Of a stretch of DNA of 64,000 bases, positions 1-9,169 are shown piece after piece. The DNA comes from Marinobacter alexandrii (GTDB taxonomy: Bacteria > Bacteroidota > Bacteroidia > Cytophagales > Cyclobacteriaceae), in assembly GCA_039984955.1 (NCBI GenBank), contig JBDWTN010000007.1:682001-746000 (forward strand). The letters are read 5' to 3'. A program made the translations under genes and the position numbers. The notes beneath the pieces are model-generated. The model did no database searches. It saw only the letters and a program-made list of their open reading frames with translations, and was not told where the DNA came from. Each line of letters opens with the position of its first letter. Within the stretch, counting starts at the first letter, position 1.

Positions 1-24
1 TACTAGTGCAGTAACGATTCGAAA

Positions 25-537
25 ATGAAAGAAAGCGAACAGCGAAAAATTTTTGACGAATGGCTTGAAGGATATCGAGCGTTACTGTTTAAGATCATCA
101 AGGCATATGCATCTAATGAAGCAGACCAGAATGATCTTTTCCAGGATGTCTGTCTACAGATGTATCGTTCCATTCCCAGTTTCAAAGGTAAGTCTGCCGT
201 TTCTACCTGGCTCTACAGAATAGCATTAAATACTGCAATCAAATGGAGCACCAAGGAAAAGAAACATATTGCAGGCCATCAAGAGGTGGAGAAAATGACC
301 AATATACTAGTGGTTAAAGATGAACCAAAGGATGAACGGATAGCTTGGCTATACAATGAAATCAAGCAATTCAACGAAATTGATCGATCGCTCACGTTAC
401 TTCTACTCGATGGGTATAGCTACAAAGAGATGGCCGAAATAATGGGTATCTCCGAAAGCAACATCGGGGTGAAGATTCACCGAATCAAAAAGCAATTAGT
501 AAACAACTCTAAACAATACGAATATGATGGAGTTTGA
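25..537 (+). CDS. ECF-type RNA polymerase sigma factor
   Basis: A 170-residue sigma-70 family protein of extracytoplasmic-function size. An N-terminal region-2-like helical block (about residues 12-70, ending in a STWLYRIALNTAIKW motif of the kind that binds -10 DNA and melts it) is followed by a C-terminal region-4 helix-turn-helix (about 125-162, GYSYKEMAEIMGISESNIGVK). It should direct core RNA polymerase to a small regulon. Its stop overlaps the next gene by 14 bases, so the two are probably translationally coupled and the neighbour is the candidate anti-sigma or sensor. No upstream partner is visible because the window starts 24 bases before the ATG. Sigma-factor identity is secure; the regulon is unknown. 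Confidence 0.93.
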   Translation: MKESEQRKIFDEWLEGYRALLFKIIKAYASNEADQNDLFQDVCLQMYRSIPSFKGKSAVSTWLYRIALNTAIKWSTKEKKHIAGHQEVEKMTNILVVKDEPKDERIAWLYNEIKQFNEIDRSLTLLLLDGYSYKEMAEIMGISESNIGVKIHRIKKQLVNNSKQYEYDGV

Positions 538-1096
538 AGAAATGCAAAAAATTTGGGACGAACAAAAAGGAGAAACTATGTACGCAATTAATGAAATGGC
601 TCTTCACAAGAGTGTAACAAGAAAAAAGAATGCTGCCAGTAAACGAATTAACAAGGTAGAAATTGGGCTTGTATTAGTAAACGGATTCTGTAGCGGCTTA
701 CTATTTATTGATGCACTGGATGATCCTCACTATTGGGATTTTATTGGATCTGCTATGATGCTCGGAACCGTGATTTACATGTTGTTTTTGAGACGAAGAA
801 GAAAAAAAGCGGAAAATACGTTTGATAGGAACATGATTGGAGAACTAGATCATGCCATTGCTAATACCAATTCCATTATTCATGTTTCCCGAATGATGAT
901 CATTGGCTACCTAATTCCATTTTCTATTTTCTATATAGGAAAAATGATCTCTCTTGGTGCCCCTCTTGATAAATGGCTCCTCATAGGTGGAATGTATTTG
1001 CTAGCATTCATTCTGATCCAATGGGAGCGAAAAAGTATGCATCTTCCAAGAAAAGAGCACTTGCTTGCATTAAAGAGAAAGTTGATGGAAGAATGA
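524..1096 (+). CDS. Membrane protein coupled to ECF sigma factor (possible anti-sigma)
   Basis: A 190-residue protein with no family I recognise. A cytoplasmic, charged N-terminus of about 45 residues is followed by two hydrophobic segments (about 46-65 and 72-90), a basic RRRRKK stop-transfer stretch, a soluble loop, and two more membrane segments (about 128-145 and 150-166). The tail is basic. It lacks a zinc-binding anti-sigma signature. The 14-base overlap with the sigma factor and the paired arrangement are what suggest anti-sigma or signal-input function; this is inference. A second ECF operon at 24031 also carries a membrane partner, but that one has a single membrane segment and no evident similarity to this protein. 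Confidence 0.7.
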   Translation: MMEFEEMQKIWDEQKGETMYAINEMALHKSVTRKKNAASKRINKVEIGLVLVNGFCSGLLFIDALDDPHYWDFIGSAMMLGTVIYMLFLRRRRKKAENTFDRNMIGELDHAIANTNSIIHVSRMMIIGYLIPFSIFYIGKMISLGAPLDKWLLIGGMYLLAFILIQWERKSMHLPRKEHLLALKRKLMEE

Positions 1097-1103
1097 ATTT
1101 AAA

Positions 1104-1140
1104 AAGGTAGTCAGTATCTCTTTAAGGTACTGACTACCTT
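1104..1140. terminator. Bidirectional terminator hairpin between convergent genes
   Basis: A perfect 13-bp inverted repeat (AAGGTAGTCAGTA, 1104-1116, with its complement at 1128-1140) encloses an 11-base loop. A run of A at 1101-1105 gives a U-tract for minus-strand transcripts, and the right arm ends in TT for plus-strand transcripts. It lies between the sigma-factor operon (plus) and sppA (minus). The sppA stop codon (1134-1136) is inside the right arm, so terminator and coding sequence share bases. Confidence 0.85.
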
Positions 1141-2867
1141 ACTTCCAAATTCCCGGGCAATCTTGCTTGCAGTCCCTTCAATTGGTTCAACTGCTTCACT
1201 TGCTTCAATACAGGGTCTGCATCTATTCCGAATAGCGTAAACTGAACTTTCGCATTCATGCGCTCTAGAAATTCTTCTACAAATGGCTTCTCTTTTGGGT
1301 AGTATGAAACACTGTAATCGTTTTCAATTCCAGCGGCTTTTGCTGCTAATTCAATCGCATCGTTGAAGCTCCCAAGTTTATCTATCAGACCATTGTCTAA
1401 CGCCTGCTCACCACTCCAAACTCTCCCACTTGCGATTTTTTTCAATTCCGATTGTGTCATACCTCTGGCATCTGCCGCCTTTTGTGTAAATACTTCATAC
1501 CCTTCGTTTACTCCACGTTGAATGATTGCCCTTTCAGAATTACGCAATGGACGTGTGACCGTATAAATGTCTGAATACTCTCCAGTCTTTACTACATCAT
1601 GCGTAATGCCTATTTTATTTTCCAAAAATTCACCAAAGTTGAACCACATACCGAAGATTCCTATAGATCCGGTAATTGTGTTAGGTTGTGCAATGATGGT
1701 ATCTGCTGGCATTGCAATATAGTATCCTCCGGAAGCGGCAGCTCCTCCCATAGAAGCAATGATCGGTTTCTTACCTTTCGTCAGCATCAGTTCCCTCCAA
1801 ATCATATCTGAGGCTGTCATACTACCTCCACCAGAATTGACTCTCATGACGATTGCTTTGACCTTATCGTTTTCACGAGCCTTCCTGATCTCTTTCGCAA
1901 AGATAGATCCTACAATTCCTTCATCGCCACCCATTACAATATCTCCCTCAGCCACGATAACAGCAATCCTATTACTTGCGTATGTCCCTTCTTTGATAGT
2001 GGCTTGAATATACTTGTTCATCTTCATGATTCGCAGATCCTTACTCTCCTTTAAGCCAAGTTTCTTCTTCATGACACTTTTCAATTCATCCTCATATCCA
2101 ATTTTATGCACAAGTCCTACATCTGCTGCATCCTGAGGTAGTGATATTTTCATTTGATCTGAAATCTCAGCTAGTTTTTTTACAGGGATTTGAATAGAGT
2201 TTGATACGTTTTCTAGGTAGGTTCCATACATAGAACCAAGCAGCTCGGTATATTGTAGCCTGTTTTCCTTACTAAGATCTTTTCGAATATAAGGTTCAAC
2301 ATAGCTTTTGAAATCCCCTACTCTAAAAATTTGCGGTTCTATGTCCAGTTTATCAAACATGCCTTTCAAAAAGGTAATATTGACATCCATCCCATTAAAC
2401 TCAATGGAACCTGTAGGATTTAAGAAAAGGCTATCAGCCACTGAAACTACGTAATAATCTGATTCGCTTATATATTCTCCATAGGCATAAACAAATTTTC
2501 CAGACTCTTTGAAATCTAATAGTACATCTCTAATCTCTTGTAACCCGGCATAGCTACCCGCCATATACATCGGTTCGATATAGATTCCTTTGATTCTATC
2601 ATCCGTCTTTGCCTTTTTTATTGCCGAAATAATATCTAAAAGACTTTGTGCTGGTGGAGCATCCGAAAAAGCGGTTAAAAATGGATCTTCTACAGCTTTG
2701 TCTTCCAATATCCCAGACATGGGAAAGTATAGGACTGAATTGGTCTTCACAGAGGGTGCCTCATCAGCAGAGGCGGATGCCACAACTCCTACGAGCATAA
2801 AAAAGCCTAGAATCGTGAAAATGAAAAGGCCCAAAAGTGTAGCAAGAAGATTTCGTAAAAAAGCCAT
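1134..2867 (-). CDS. sppA: Signal peptide peptidase SppA, 67K type
   Basis: A 577-residue S49 serine protease of the long, tandem-domain type. An N-terminal membrane anchor (about residues 8-32) is followed by two ClpP-like halves. The first half carries the lysine general base in a FKSYVEPYIRKDLS context (near residue 207), matching the Lys of E. coli SppA. The second half carries the nucleophile serine in MGGAAASGGYYIAMP. It should cut leftover signal peptides in the membrane, facing the periplasm. The gene is monocistronic: it converges on the sigma operon across a shared terminator and diverges from folK. Length and both catalytic contexts fit the family. Confidence 0.95.
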   Translation of the reverse strand: MAFLRNLLATLLGLFIFTILGFFMLVGVVASASADEAPSVKTNSVLYFPMSGILEDKAVEDPFLTAFSDAPPAQSLLDIISAIKKAKTDDRIKGIYIEPMYMAGSYAGLQEIRDVLLDFKESGKFVYAYGEYISESDYYVVSVADSLFLNPTGSIEFNGMDVNITFLKGMFDKLDIEPQIFRVGDFKSYVEPYIRKDLSKENRLQYTELLGSMYGTYLENVSNSIQIPVKKLAEISDQMKISLPQDAADVGLVHKIGYEDELKSVMKKKLGLKESKDLRIMKMNKYIQATIKEGTYASNRIAVIVAEGDIVMGGDEGIVGSIFAKEIRKARENDKVKAIVMRVNSGGGSMTASDMIWRELMLTKGKKPIIASMGGAAASGGYYIAMPADTIIAQPNTITGSIGIFGMWFNFGEFLENKIGITHDVVKTGEYSDIYTVTRPLRNSERAIIQRGVNEGYEVFTQKAADARGMTQSELKKIASGRVWSGEQALDNGLIDKLGSFNDAIELAAKAAGIENDYSVSYYPKEKPFVEEFLERMNAKVQFTLFGIDADPVLKQVKQLNQLKGLQARLPGNLEVR

Positions 2868-2907
2868 TTATTTTTTATTAGTGCGTTTAGTTTGTCTTTG
2901 AAACACG

Positions 2908-2915
2908 CAAAAGTA
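2908..2915 (-). promoter_or_regulatory. Putative -7 promoter element for sppA
   Basis: On the minus strand this reads TACTTTTG, a full match to the Bacteroidota -7 consensus TAnnTTTG, 40 bases upstream of the sppA ATG in the sppA/folK divergent gap. No TTTG is found at the usual -33 spacing, so only one half of the promoter is supported. Confidence 0.4.
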
Positions 2916-2950
2916 AGACGAGGTTTGCAAACATTAGATTTAGAAACTAG

Positions 2951-3442
2951 ATGAACGGAATTTATATCCTATTAGGCAGCAATATGGGCAATCGGCTGGA
3001 ATATCTGAGAGAGGCCGAATACGCGCTCATTGAAGAAGGCATACAAGTCATAGATGAATCATCCATCTATGAAACAGAGCCATGGGGCAAAAAAGATCAA
3101 GACTGGTTTCTCAATGTCGTCTTGCAGATAGAAACAGTTCAAAAACCCTCGAACCTTCTCAAATTAGCGTTGAAGGTTGAAGAAAGACTAGGAAGAATAA
3201 GAAAGGGGAAATGGGGAGAGCGGTGTATTGATATAGATATTCTATACTACCATGATATCGTTCTGCAATCAGATGAACTAGTCATCCCTCATCCAGGTAT
3301 TCCGCAAAGAAAATTTACGTTGGTATTACTTGCAGAGATGTGTCCATTAGAAACGCATCCAATAACGATGCAAACACAAATTGAATTGCTAGCAGAATGT
3401 ACAGATGAACTAGATTGCAGACTTACTGATTACAAACTCTAA
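2951..3442 (+). CDS. folK: 2-amino-4-hydroxy-6-hydroxymethyldihydropteridine pyrophosphokinase
   Basis: A 163-residue HPPK. It transfers pyrophosphate from ATP to 6-hydroxymethyl-7,8-dihydropterin in folate synthesis. The family signature is clear: YILLGSNMGNR at the N-terminus, YETEPWGKKDQDWFLN in the pterin loop, and the RCIDIDILYY block with metal-binding aspartates, followed by PHPGIPQRKFTL. The length is normal. The stop codon overlaps the start of the downstream permease by one base, which suggests co-transcription although the functions are unrelated. Confidence 0.95.
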   Translation: MNGIYILLGSNMGNRLEYLREAEYALIEEGIQVIDESSIYETEPWGKKDQDWFLNVVLQIETVQKPSNLLKLALKVEERLGRIRKGKWGERCIDIDILYYHDIVLQSDELVIPHPGIPQRKFTLVLLAEMCPLETHPITMQTQIELLAECTDELDCRLTDYKL

Positions 3443-4188
3443 TGAGCGTCATAGAAGGCACTTTTTTAATAGCTGTAGGAGTTTTTGCAGGTTTCATAAA
3501 TACGGTGGCTGGAGGTGGTTCCTTACTTACTTTACCTCTTTTGATTTTTCTGGGACTTCCATCTGCTGAGGCAAACGCTTCGAATAGAGTGGCGATCTTC
3601 GTTCAGAATATTTTCTCTGTAGCTGGCTTCCAGAGTAAGGGGGTAAAAATATTTCCTTTTGCTATTTGGGTTGCTCTTCCAGCAATTGTAGGAGCAATCA
3701 TTGGTTCAAAAATAGCAGTAGATATCAACGAAGAAATATTCAACAAAATACTCGCCGTAATCATGCTGATGGTTATGGGAGTTACGATCTTTAAGCCAGG
3801 AGCGAAGAATCAAGCAGAATCCATTCTGACGCCCAAAAAATTATGGCTTAGCATCATTATATTCTTCTTCCTGGGCATGTATGGAGGCTTTATTCAGGCA
3901 GGTATAGGCTTCCTTATAATTGCAAGTCTGACAGCTATTCATGGGTTTAACATGGCAAAAACAAATGCGATAAAAGTATTTGTAGCCCTCACATATACAG
4001 TAGCTGCTTTGGTCGTTTTCTACCTCAGTGGAAAAATACAATGGGAATATGGACTGGTATTAGCTATCGGGAATGCAACTGGAGGATGGATTGCAAGTCG
4101 CTGGTCTGTTGGAGTAAATGATAAACTGATTAGGAAGATATTGCTAGTAACTGTAATAGCTCTTTCAATTAAATTGTGGTTCTTTTAA
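3442..4188 (+). CDS. TSUP (TauE/SafE) family membrane permease
   Basis: A 248-residue integral membrane protein of the sulfite exporter TauE/SafE family, with about seven to eight hydrophobic segments and the two glycine-rich repeats of the family (GFINTVAGGGSLLTLPLLI near the start and GMYGGFIQAGIGFLIIASL in the middle). Members move sulfur-containing or organic anions across the inner membrane; the substrate here cannot be read from sequence. It starts on the last base of folK and ends 9 bases before the flippase gene, so it may be a read-through link between folK and the glycan genes. Confidence 0.88.
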   Translation: MSVIEGTFLIAVGVFAGFINTVAGGGSLLTLPLLIFLGLPSAEANASNRVAIFVQNIFSVAGFQSKGVKIFPFAIWVALPAIVGAIIGSKIAVDINEEIFNKILAVIMLMVMGVTIFKPGAKNQAESILTPKKLWLSIIIFFFLGMYGGFIQAGIGFLIIASLTAIHGFNMAKTNAIKVFVALTYTVAALVVFYLSGKIQWEYGLVLAIGNATGGWIASRWSVGVNDKLIRKILLVTVIALSIKLWFF

Positions 4189-4197
4189 AGTAATCCT

Positions 4198-5691
4198 GTG
4201 GGTGTAGTTATTAAGCAAAGTTTCTGGGGGACTCTTATGACCTATGTAGGAGTCGCTATAGGGTATCTAAATACCTTATATGTTAGAGCGGAATATTTTG
4301 AATTAGATCAAATAGGGCTTTTTACACTTATTACTGCCAATGCAATGATCATTTCATCATTTGCATCTTTCGGTATGAGCAGCTCCTTTCTAAAATATTT
4401 TTCTACATTTTCAGAACGTGACAGGGCTAGTTTTTTTAGTTTTTTACTCCTAGTAGCTATCATTGGAAATATACTTGTTTTCGGCATTTGTTATGCATTG
4501 CAAGATCTCATTGTAGAGCGATATATTGATTCTGCCCCGGCATATATTGAATACTTATTTGTTACCGCTATAGTAATATTTGCTAATTCAATGTTTGAGT
4601 TGTTCATGAATTACAGTCGTACCATCATGAATGTAGTTTTTCCAGTCTTCTTAAGAGAGATATTCTTAAGAGCAGGATCCCTTCTAATGGTACTAGGCTA
4701 TTCACTAACTTGGTGGAGTTTTGATGGTGCAATTTTTGGGCTTGGTATTATTTACACTGCTGCATTTATCCTTCTCAGCTTTCAACTAGTTGTTATTCAC
4801 AATCTTCGATTTATATTCAACTTCAGTATCATTTCTAAAACCGTCAAATCAAACCTAGTGAAATATGGGACATACTCAATGCTTTTAGCTGGTAGTTTTG
4901 CTTTGATAAATAATATTTCCAATGATCAGCTCACCACTATTGTAGGAACAAGTGCTGCAGGTATCTTCAACACTTGTTTTTTTATAGCAGTCGTAGTAGA
5001 ATTACCAAGAAGAAACATGGCTAATTTGATAGCACCAATACTGTCTACTGAGATGGAGAAAGGAGCAATAAAGGAAGTCAGCTCTTTGTATAAGCGAAGT
5101 TCAATAACAATGTCGGTTCTAGGATCATTGCTGTTTATTGGGATTACCACAAATCTCTCTGACCTATTTGCTTATATACCTCAAGGGGAATCTTTTCAAA
5201 CTGGGTTTTGGGTAGTAATCAGTGTTTGTTTGGCCAAATTATTCATTATGCTTTCGAGTTTTTCAGGTGAAATAATAAATTTCTCTAACTTCTATAAGTT
5301 TAATCTGTTATTCCAAGTTTTGACTGCCTTTCTTTTAGTTGTTCTTAATTACCTATTGATCCCCATTTATGGGTTAAATGGTGCAGCTATCAGCTATCTA
5401 TCTGCCATATTATTTCATATTATACTCAAGGGCACCTTTGTATGGAGGAAGTTTAAAATTCACCCATTTGTAAGTACTCATTTTAAGCTCTTCTTAATTG
5501 CTTGCTCCGTGGGGATTGTAGCATTTTTATTCACAACTAATCTGCACCCGATTTTAAGCATAGCTATAAGATCAATTTCAACGAGTATACTGTTCATAGC
5601 TCTTATTTATCAATTTAAGATATCAGTAGATATCAATAACCTCATTCGATCTACCTTTGAAAGAGTGAAAAAAATTAAACACTTCCGATGA
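4198..5691 (+). CDS. Polysaccharide (O-antigen/capsule) flippase, Wzx-like
   Basis: A 497-residue protein with about 12-14 membrane helices across its whole length, of the MATE/MOP-type polysaccharide exporter class. It should flip lipid-linked sugar repeat units across the inner membrane. It uses a GTG start (4198) directly after the permease gene. Its stop overlaps the next gene by 4 bases (ATGA), so translation of the flippase and the YfhO-like protein is coupled. Facing the nonulosonate/perosamine cassette at 9159-17413, it is the natural exporter candidate for that glycan; this link is inference from position. Confidence 0.85.
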   Translation: MGVVIKQSFWGTLMTYVGVAIGYLNTLYVRAEYFELDQIGLFTLITANAMIISSFASFGMSSSFLKYFSTFSERDRASFFSFLLLVAIIGNILVFGICYALQDLIVERYIDSAPAYIEYLFVTAIVIFANSMFELFMNYSRTIMNVVFPVFLREIFLRAGSLLMVLGYSLTWWSFDGAIFGLGIIYTAAFILLSFQLVVIHNLRFIFNFSIISKTVKSNLVKYGTYSMLLAGSFALINNISNDQLTTIVGTSAAGIFNTCFFIAVVVELPRRNMANLIAPILSTEMEKGAIKEVSSLYKRSSITMSVLGSLLFIGITTNLSDLFAYIPQGESFQTGFWVVISVCLAKLFIMLSSFSGEIINFSNFYKFNLLFQVLTAFLLVVLNYLLIPIYGLNGAAISYLSAILFHIILKGTFVWRKFKIHPFVSTHFKLFLIACSVGIVAFLFTTNLHPILSIAIRSISTSILFIALIYQFKISVDINNLIRSTFERVKKIKHFR

Positions 5692-8117
5692 GACCTGACC
5701 TGAAGAAAACAATTCTCACCCATGCTTTAATAATAATAGGGTTCTACGTCGTAACCCTACTGCTTCACACACCTACGATTCTCGATGGCATGAATCTCAG
5801 CCAACACGATATTCTTCAAGCTGATGGCATGAGTAATCAAATAAAAAGTTTTAAAAAAGAGACTGGCGAAGTTGGCTTATGGAATAATTATTTATTCAGC
5901 GGTATGCCTTCCTACTTTACAGGAATCAATTTTTCCGGTGATCTACTCACTTATGCCCATCTCTTCCTAAGCCTTGGACTGTCCAAACCTTTCAATGTTA
6001 TTTTTATAGCAATGGTAGGGTTCTACTCACTTCTTCTCACTTTCAAAGTCCGACCAATTATTGCAGCGGCGGGTGCTGTTGCATTCAGCTTAAATGGATT
6101 CAATATTATAGGACTCATGGCAGGGCACAATTCTAAAATAGCTGCCGTGGCTTACATGCCATTAGTTTTAGCCGGAATCAAGTTAGTATTTGATGGTAGA
6201 AAATTCCTGGGATTAGGTCTGGCTACCTTAGCATTAGGACTGGAAATTAAGTCAAATCACCCTCAAATCACTTATTACCTTGTGCTTATTACAGTAGCTT
6301 TCGGAATCAATGAACTGATTAAAGCTCTTAAAGACAAAGATGTCAAGAATTTTGCGATAAAGACTAGTCTAATAGTGCTAGCATCTGCTTTAGCCGTAGG
6401 TGCAAATTTTGGAAGGTTGGCTACTACTCTAGAGTATAGTAAGTATTCAATTCGAGGAAAGTCCGAACTATCTGCAGCTAAGGCTAGCTCATCTGGACTT
6501 GACAAAGAATATGCTTTTAGGTACAGCAACGGCATTGTGGAACCGCTCTTCTTATTTGTTCCCAATATATTTGGAGGGTCTTCTCAAGAGCCGTTATCAG
6601 AAAAGTCTGCTGTCGCAAAAGCACTAAGAAGTGCCGGGTATAATAGATCTCAAATTGCTCAGCAAGTAAAGTCCGTACCTACCTACTGGGGAGATCAGCC
6701 ACTTACGGCTCCATACTATGCCGGTACTCTTACTTTTATTCTTTTCATCCTGGGAATATTAATACTCCCTAAAAAACAAAAAATATGGCTTGTTACGCTT
6801 GTCATTCTTGGGATCATCATGAGTTGGGGTAAAAATTTTGAAGCTTTCAATAATTTCTTATTTGATTACCTGCCAGGCTATAACAAGTTTAGGTCTGTTA
6901 CATTCACTATCATCATCACCATTTTTTCAATGAATCTATTAGGATTTGTCGCTCTTGAAAAATTGGTTAATACTGAATGGAAGAAAGAGCTGAAGAAAAA
7001 AATTTACATGTTGTTTGGTATTGGGGGAGGATTCTTAATAGTCTTATTGGTATTCTCAGGAGCACTCGGATTTAGAGGAGCGGTAGACGGTCAACTGCCC
7101 GAATGGTTTGTAAATGCCGTTCGTGAAGATCGTCAATCGTTACTCATAAAAGATAGCCTAAGAGCCCTCATGTTCGTAGTGGCTTTTGCAGTTCTAATAT
7201 GGGCCATATTTAAAAAGAAATTAAAAATGAGCCAGGCCATGCTGGGTCTTGCTCTGCTAGTTTTTATTGATAATTTCTCACTTAGTAAACGTTTCTTAGG
7301 GAAGGAAAAGTTTGAAAAAGATCCTTCTGGTAGCTTTTTTCAAATGACTGAAGCTGATCAAGTACTTGCCTCCCAAACAGCTTCAGGAGATAGAGTCCTA
7401 AACTTACAAAACCCGTTCAATGAAAATAGAACTTCATATCATCATGAATCTATTGGTGGTTATCATGGTGCAAAAATTCGTCGCTATCAGGACTTGATAG
7501 ATCGCTGTATCCAAAACGAACTCCAATCTGCTTTTCAAACATTACAAAATCAGTCAATGGACTTTTCAGATCTTTCGGTATTGAATATGCTTAATACTAA
7601 ATTCATGTATGCAGGAGCTCAGCGAAACGCTGTATTTCCCAATCGGTTTGCAAATGGCAATGCCTGGACAATTTCAGAGATCATAACTGTTGATTCTCCC
7701 GACAATGAAATTGGTAGCGTATGTTCCATAGACACAAAACGCCAAGCAATCATTGATGAAAGTAAGTTTGAAGTGCCTCAAATTTCCGGCAATGGAACGA
7801 TCGTGCTTACAGAAAAAACGCCTAACAAAGTTGTGTATTCAGCAAATATCAGTGGTGGGAACGCACTCGGTGTGTTTTCCGAAATATATTATGCCGAAGG
7901 ATGGACCGCAAGAATTAACGATAATGAGGTCAATATTCTACGAGCAAACTACATATTGCGTGCATTAGACATCCCTGAAGGACAAAGTGAAATCATCTTC
8001 GAGTTTAAACCAGCTAACTACTATACCGGTAACAGAGTCATGATGATCAGTTCCATTTTAGTCTTTCTTGTTTTTGCAGGTGGTTTATTTGTTCATACCA
8101 AAGGATTAAAATCCTAA
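5688..8117 (+). CDS. YfhO-family multi-spanning membrane protein (glycosyltransferase-like)
   Basis: An 809-residue protein with an N-terminal membrane helix, an extracytoplasmic loop with acidic residues, about ten further helices to residue 530, and a long periplasmic C-terminal domain before a final helix near 785-803. This layout matches the YfhO family, which is related in architecture to GT-C polyprenyl-phosphate-sugar-dependent transferases; YfhO in Firmicutes is implicated in lipoteichoic acid glycosylation. It probably adds a sugar to a surface polymer or lipid on the outer face of the inner membrane. It overlaps the flippase by 4 bases and is followed after 2 bases by a methyltransferase. 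Confidence 0.82.
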   Translation: MRPDLKKTILTHALIIIGFYVVTLLLHTPTILDGMNLSQHDILQADGMSNQIKSFKKETGEVGLWNNYLFSGMPSYFTGINFSGDLLTYAHLFLSLGLSKPFNVIFIAMVGFYSLLLTFKVRPIIAAAGAVAFSLNGFNIIGLMAGHNSKIAAVAYMPLVLAGIKLVFDGRKFLGLGLATLALGLEIKSNHPQITYYLVLITVAFGINELIKALKDKDVKNFAIKTSLIVLASALAVGANFGRLATTLEYSKYSIRGKSELSAAKASSSGLDKEYAFRYSNGIVEPLFLFVPNIFGGSSQEPLSEKSAVAKALRSAGYNRSQIAQQVKSVPTYWGDQPLTAPYYAGTLTFILFILGILILPKKQKIWLVTLVILGIIMSWGKNFEAFNNFLFDYLPGYNKFRSVTFTIIITIFSMNLLGFVALEKLVNTEWKKELKKKIYMLFGIGGGFLIVLLVFSGALGFRGAVDGQLPEWFVNAVREDRQSLLIKDSLRALMFVVAFAVLIWAIFKKKLKMSQAMLGLALLVFIDNFSLSKRFLGKEKFEKDPSGSFFQMTEADQVLASQTASGDRVLNLQNPFNENRTSYHHESIGGYHGAKIRRYQDLIDRCIQNELQSAFQTLQNQSMDFSDLSVLNMLNTKFMYAGAQRNAVFPNRFANGNAWTISEIITVDSPDNEIGSVCSIDTKRQAIIDESKFEVPQISGNGTIVLTEKTPNKVVYSANISGGNALGVFSEIYYAEGWTARINDNEVNILRANYILRALDIPEGQSEIIFEFKPANYYTGNRVMMISSILVFLVFAGGLFVHTKGLKS

Positions 8118-8119
8118 TA

Positions 8120-9169
8120 ATGCTCTTACCTAGATTAAAATTCAGTTCCAAACCAGAACTATCACTTAACGCTCTCCAAAGAGAAGCTAAGAAGCAAATT
8201 GAAGAAAAATTAAGACAAGGAGTATATACGTTCGAAAGTATCAATTGTCCCATATGCCTACGTGACGATAAAGAGCTTATTGGAGAAAAAGATCGATATG
8301 GACTGTCTTACATAACTAATATTTGTAAATCATGTGGGCTAGTTTATACGAGCCCTAGGATGAATGAGGACTCATACAGCCAATTTTATGATGGTGAATA
8401 CAGGAAACTTTATGTAGGAACTGATAAACCTACAAGTATTTTTTTCGAATCTCAAACCCGAAGAGGAAAAAAAATTCATGACTTTCTTTTAAAAGAAAAG
8501 TGTATCTCAACTAAAAAACTATCAGTGTTAGAAGTGGGCTGTGGTGCTGGAGGAATACTAGAATACTTCCGATCAGAAGGTCATGATGTAATGGGGATAG
8601 ATTTGGGAGCTGAGTACATCAATTATGGAAAAGAAAAACATGATCTAACACTACATACAGGCTCATTACATAACTTAGATTTGTCAATAAAGCCTGATTT
8701 AGTGATCTATTCTCACGTACTAGAGCATATATTAGACTTGAATGAGGAGCTTAAATTGATAAAACAAATATCCCATCAACATACAATTATATATATTGAA
8801 GTCCCAGGAGTTAAGCATATCCACAAAAGTTATCGATCAAATATTCTTAGATACTTTCAAAATGCTCATACCTTCCATTTTTCGTTGGAATCATTGGGAA
8901 ATATCATGAAAAAAAATGGTTTTGAATTGATTTCGGGAAATCAAACGATTCAATCAATCTTCAAGGTCAAGGAACATTCCCCGCAAATCATCAACGATTA
9001 CGATAAGATCAAAAATTACATCATCTATATTGAAAAAAAACGTAAACTCTACCTCCTAAGTCCTAGTGGAATCAAAGAGAATTTGATACGTGTAATACTT
9101 TGGTGGCTAAGAGTTACTCATACTAAGAAAATAGCGAGTGCTTTAAAGAGAAAAATTTCTAAGGGTTAG
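8120..9169 (+). CDS. Class I SAM-dependent methyltransferase with N-terminal zinc ribbon
   Basis: A 349-residue protein. A likely treble-clef or zinc-ribbon segment sits at about residues 46-75 (CPIC ... CKSC), then a Rossmann methyltransferase domain with the glycine motif VLEVGCGAGGILEYF near residue 135, the acidic ribose-binding MGIDLG stretch, and SHVLEHI at motif IV. Such proteins act in sugar C- or O-methylation and are common in O-antigen loci. It is the last gene of the plus-strand glycan run and its 3' end overlaps the convergent CMP-sugar synthetase by 11 bases. The acceptor is unknown. Confidence 0.85.
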   Translation: MLLPRLKFSSKPELSLNALQREAKKQIEEKLRQGVYTFESINCPICLRDDKELIGEKDRYGLSYITNICKSCGLVYTSPRMNEDSYSQFYDGEYRKLYVGTDKPTSIFFESQTRRGKKIHDFLLKEKCISTKKLSVLEVGCGAGGILEYFRSEGHDVMGIDLGAEYINYGKEKHDLTLHTGSLHNLDLSIKPDLVIYSHVLEHILDLNEELKLIKQISHQHTIIYIEVPGVKHIHKSYRSNILRYFQNAHTFHFSLESLGNIMKKNGFELISGNQTIQSIFKVKEHSPQIINDYDKIKNYIIYIEKKRKLYLLSPSGIKENLIRVILWWLRVTHTKKIASALKRKISKG

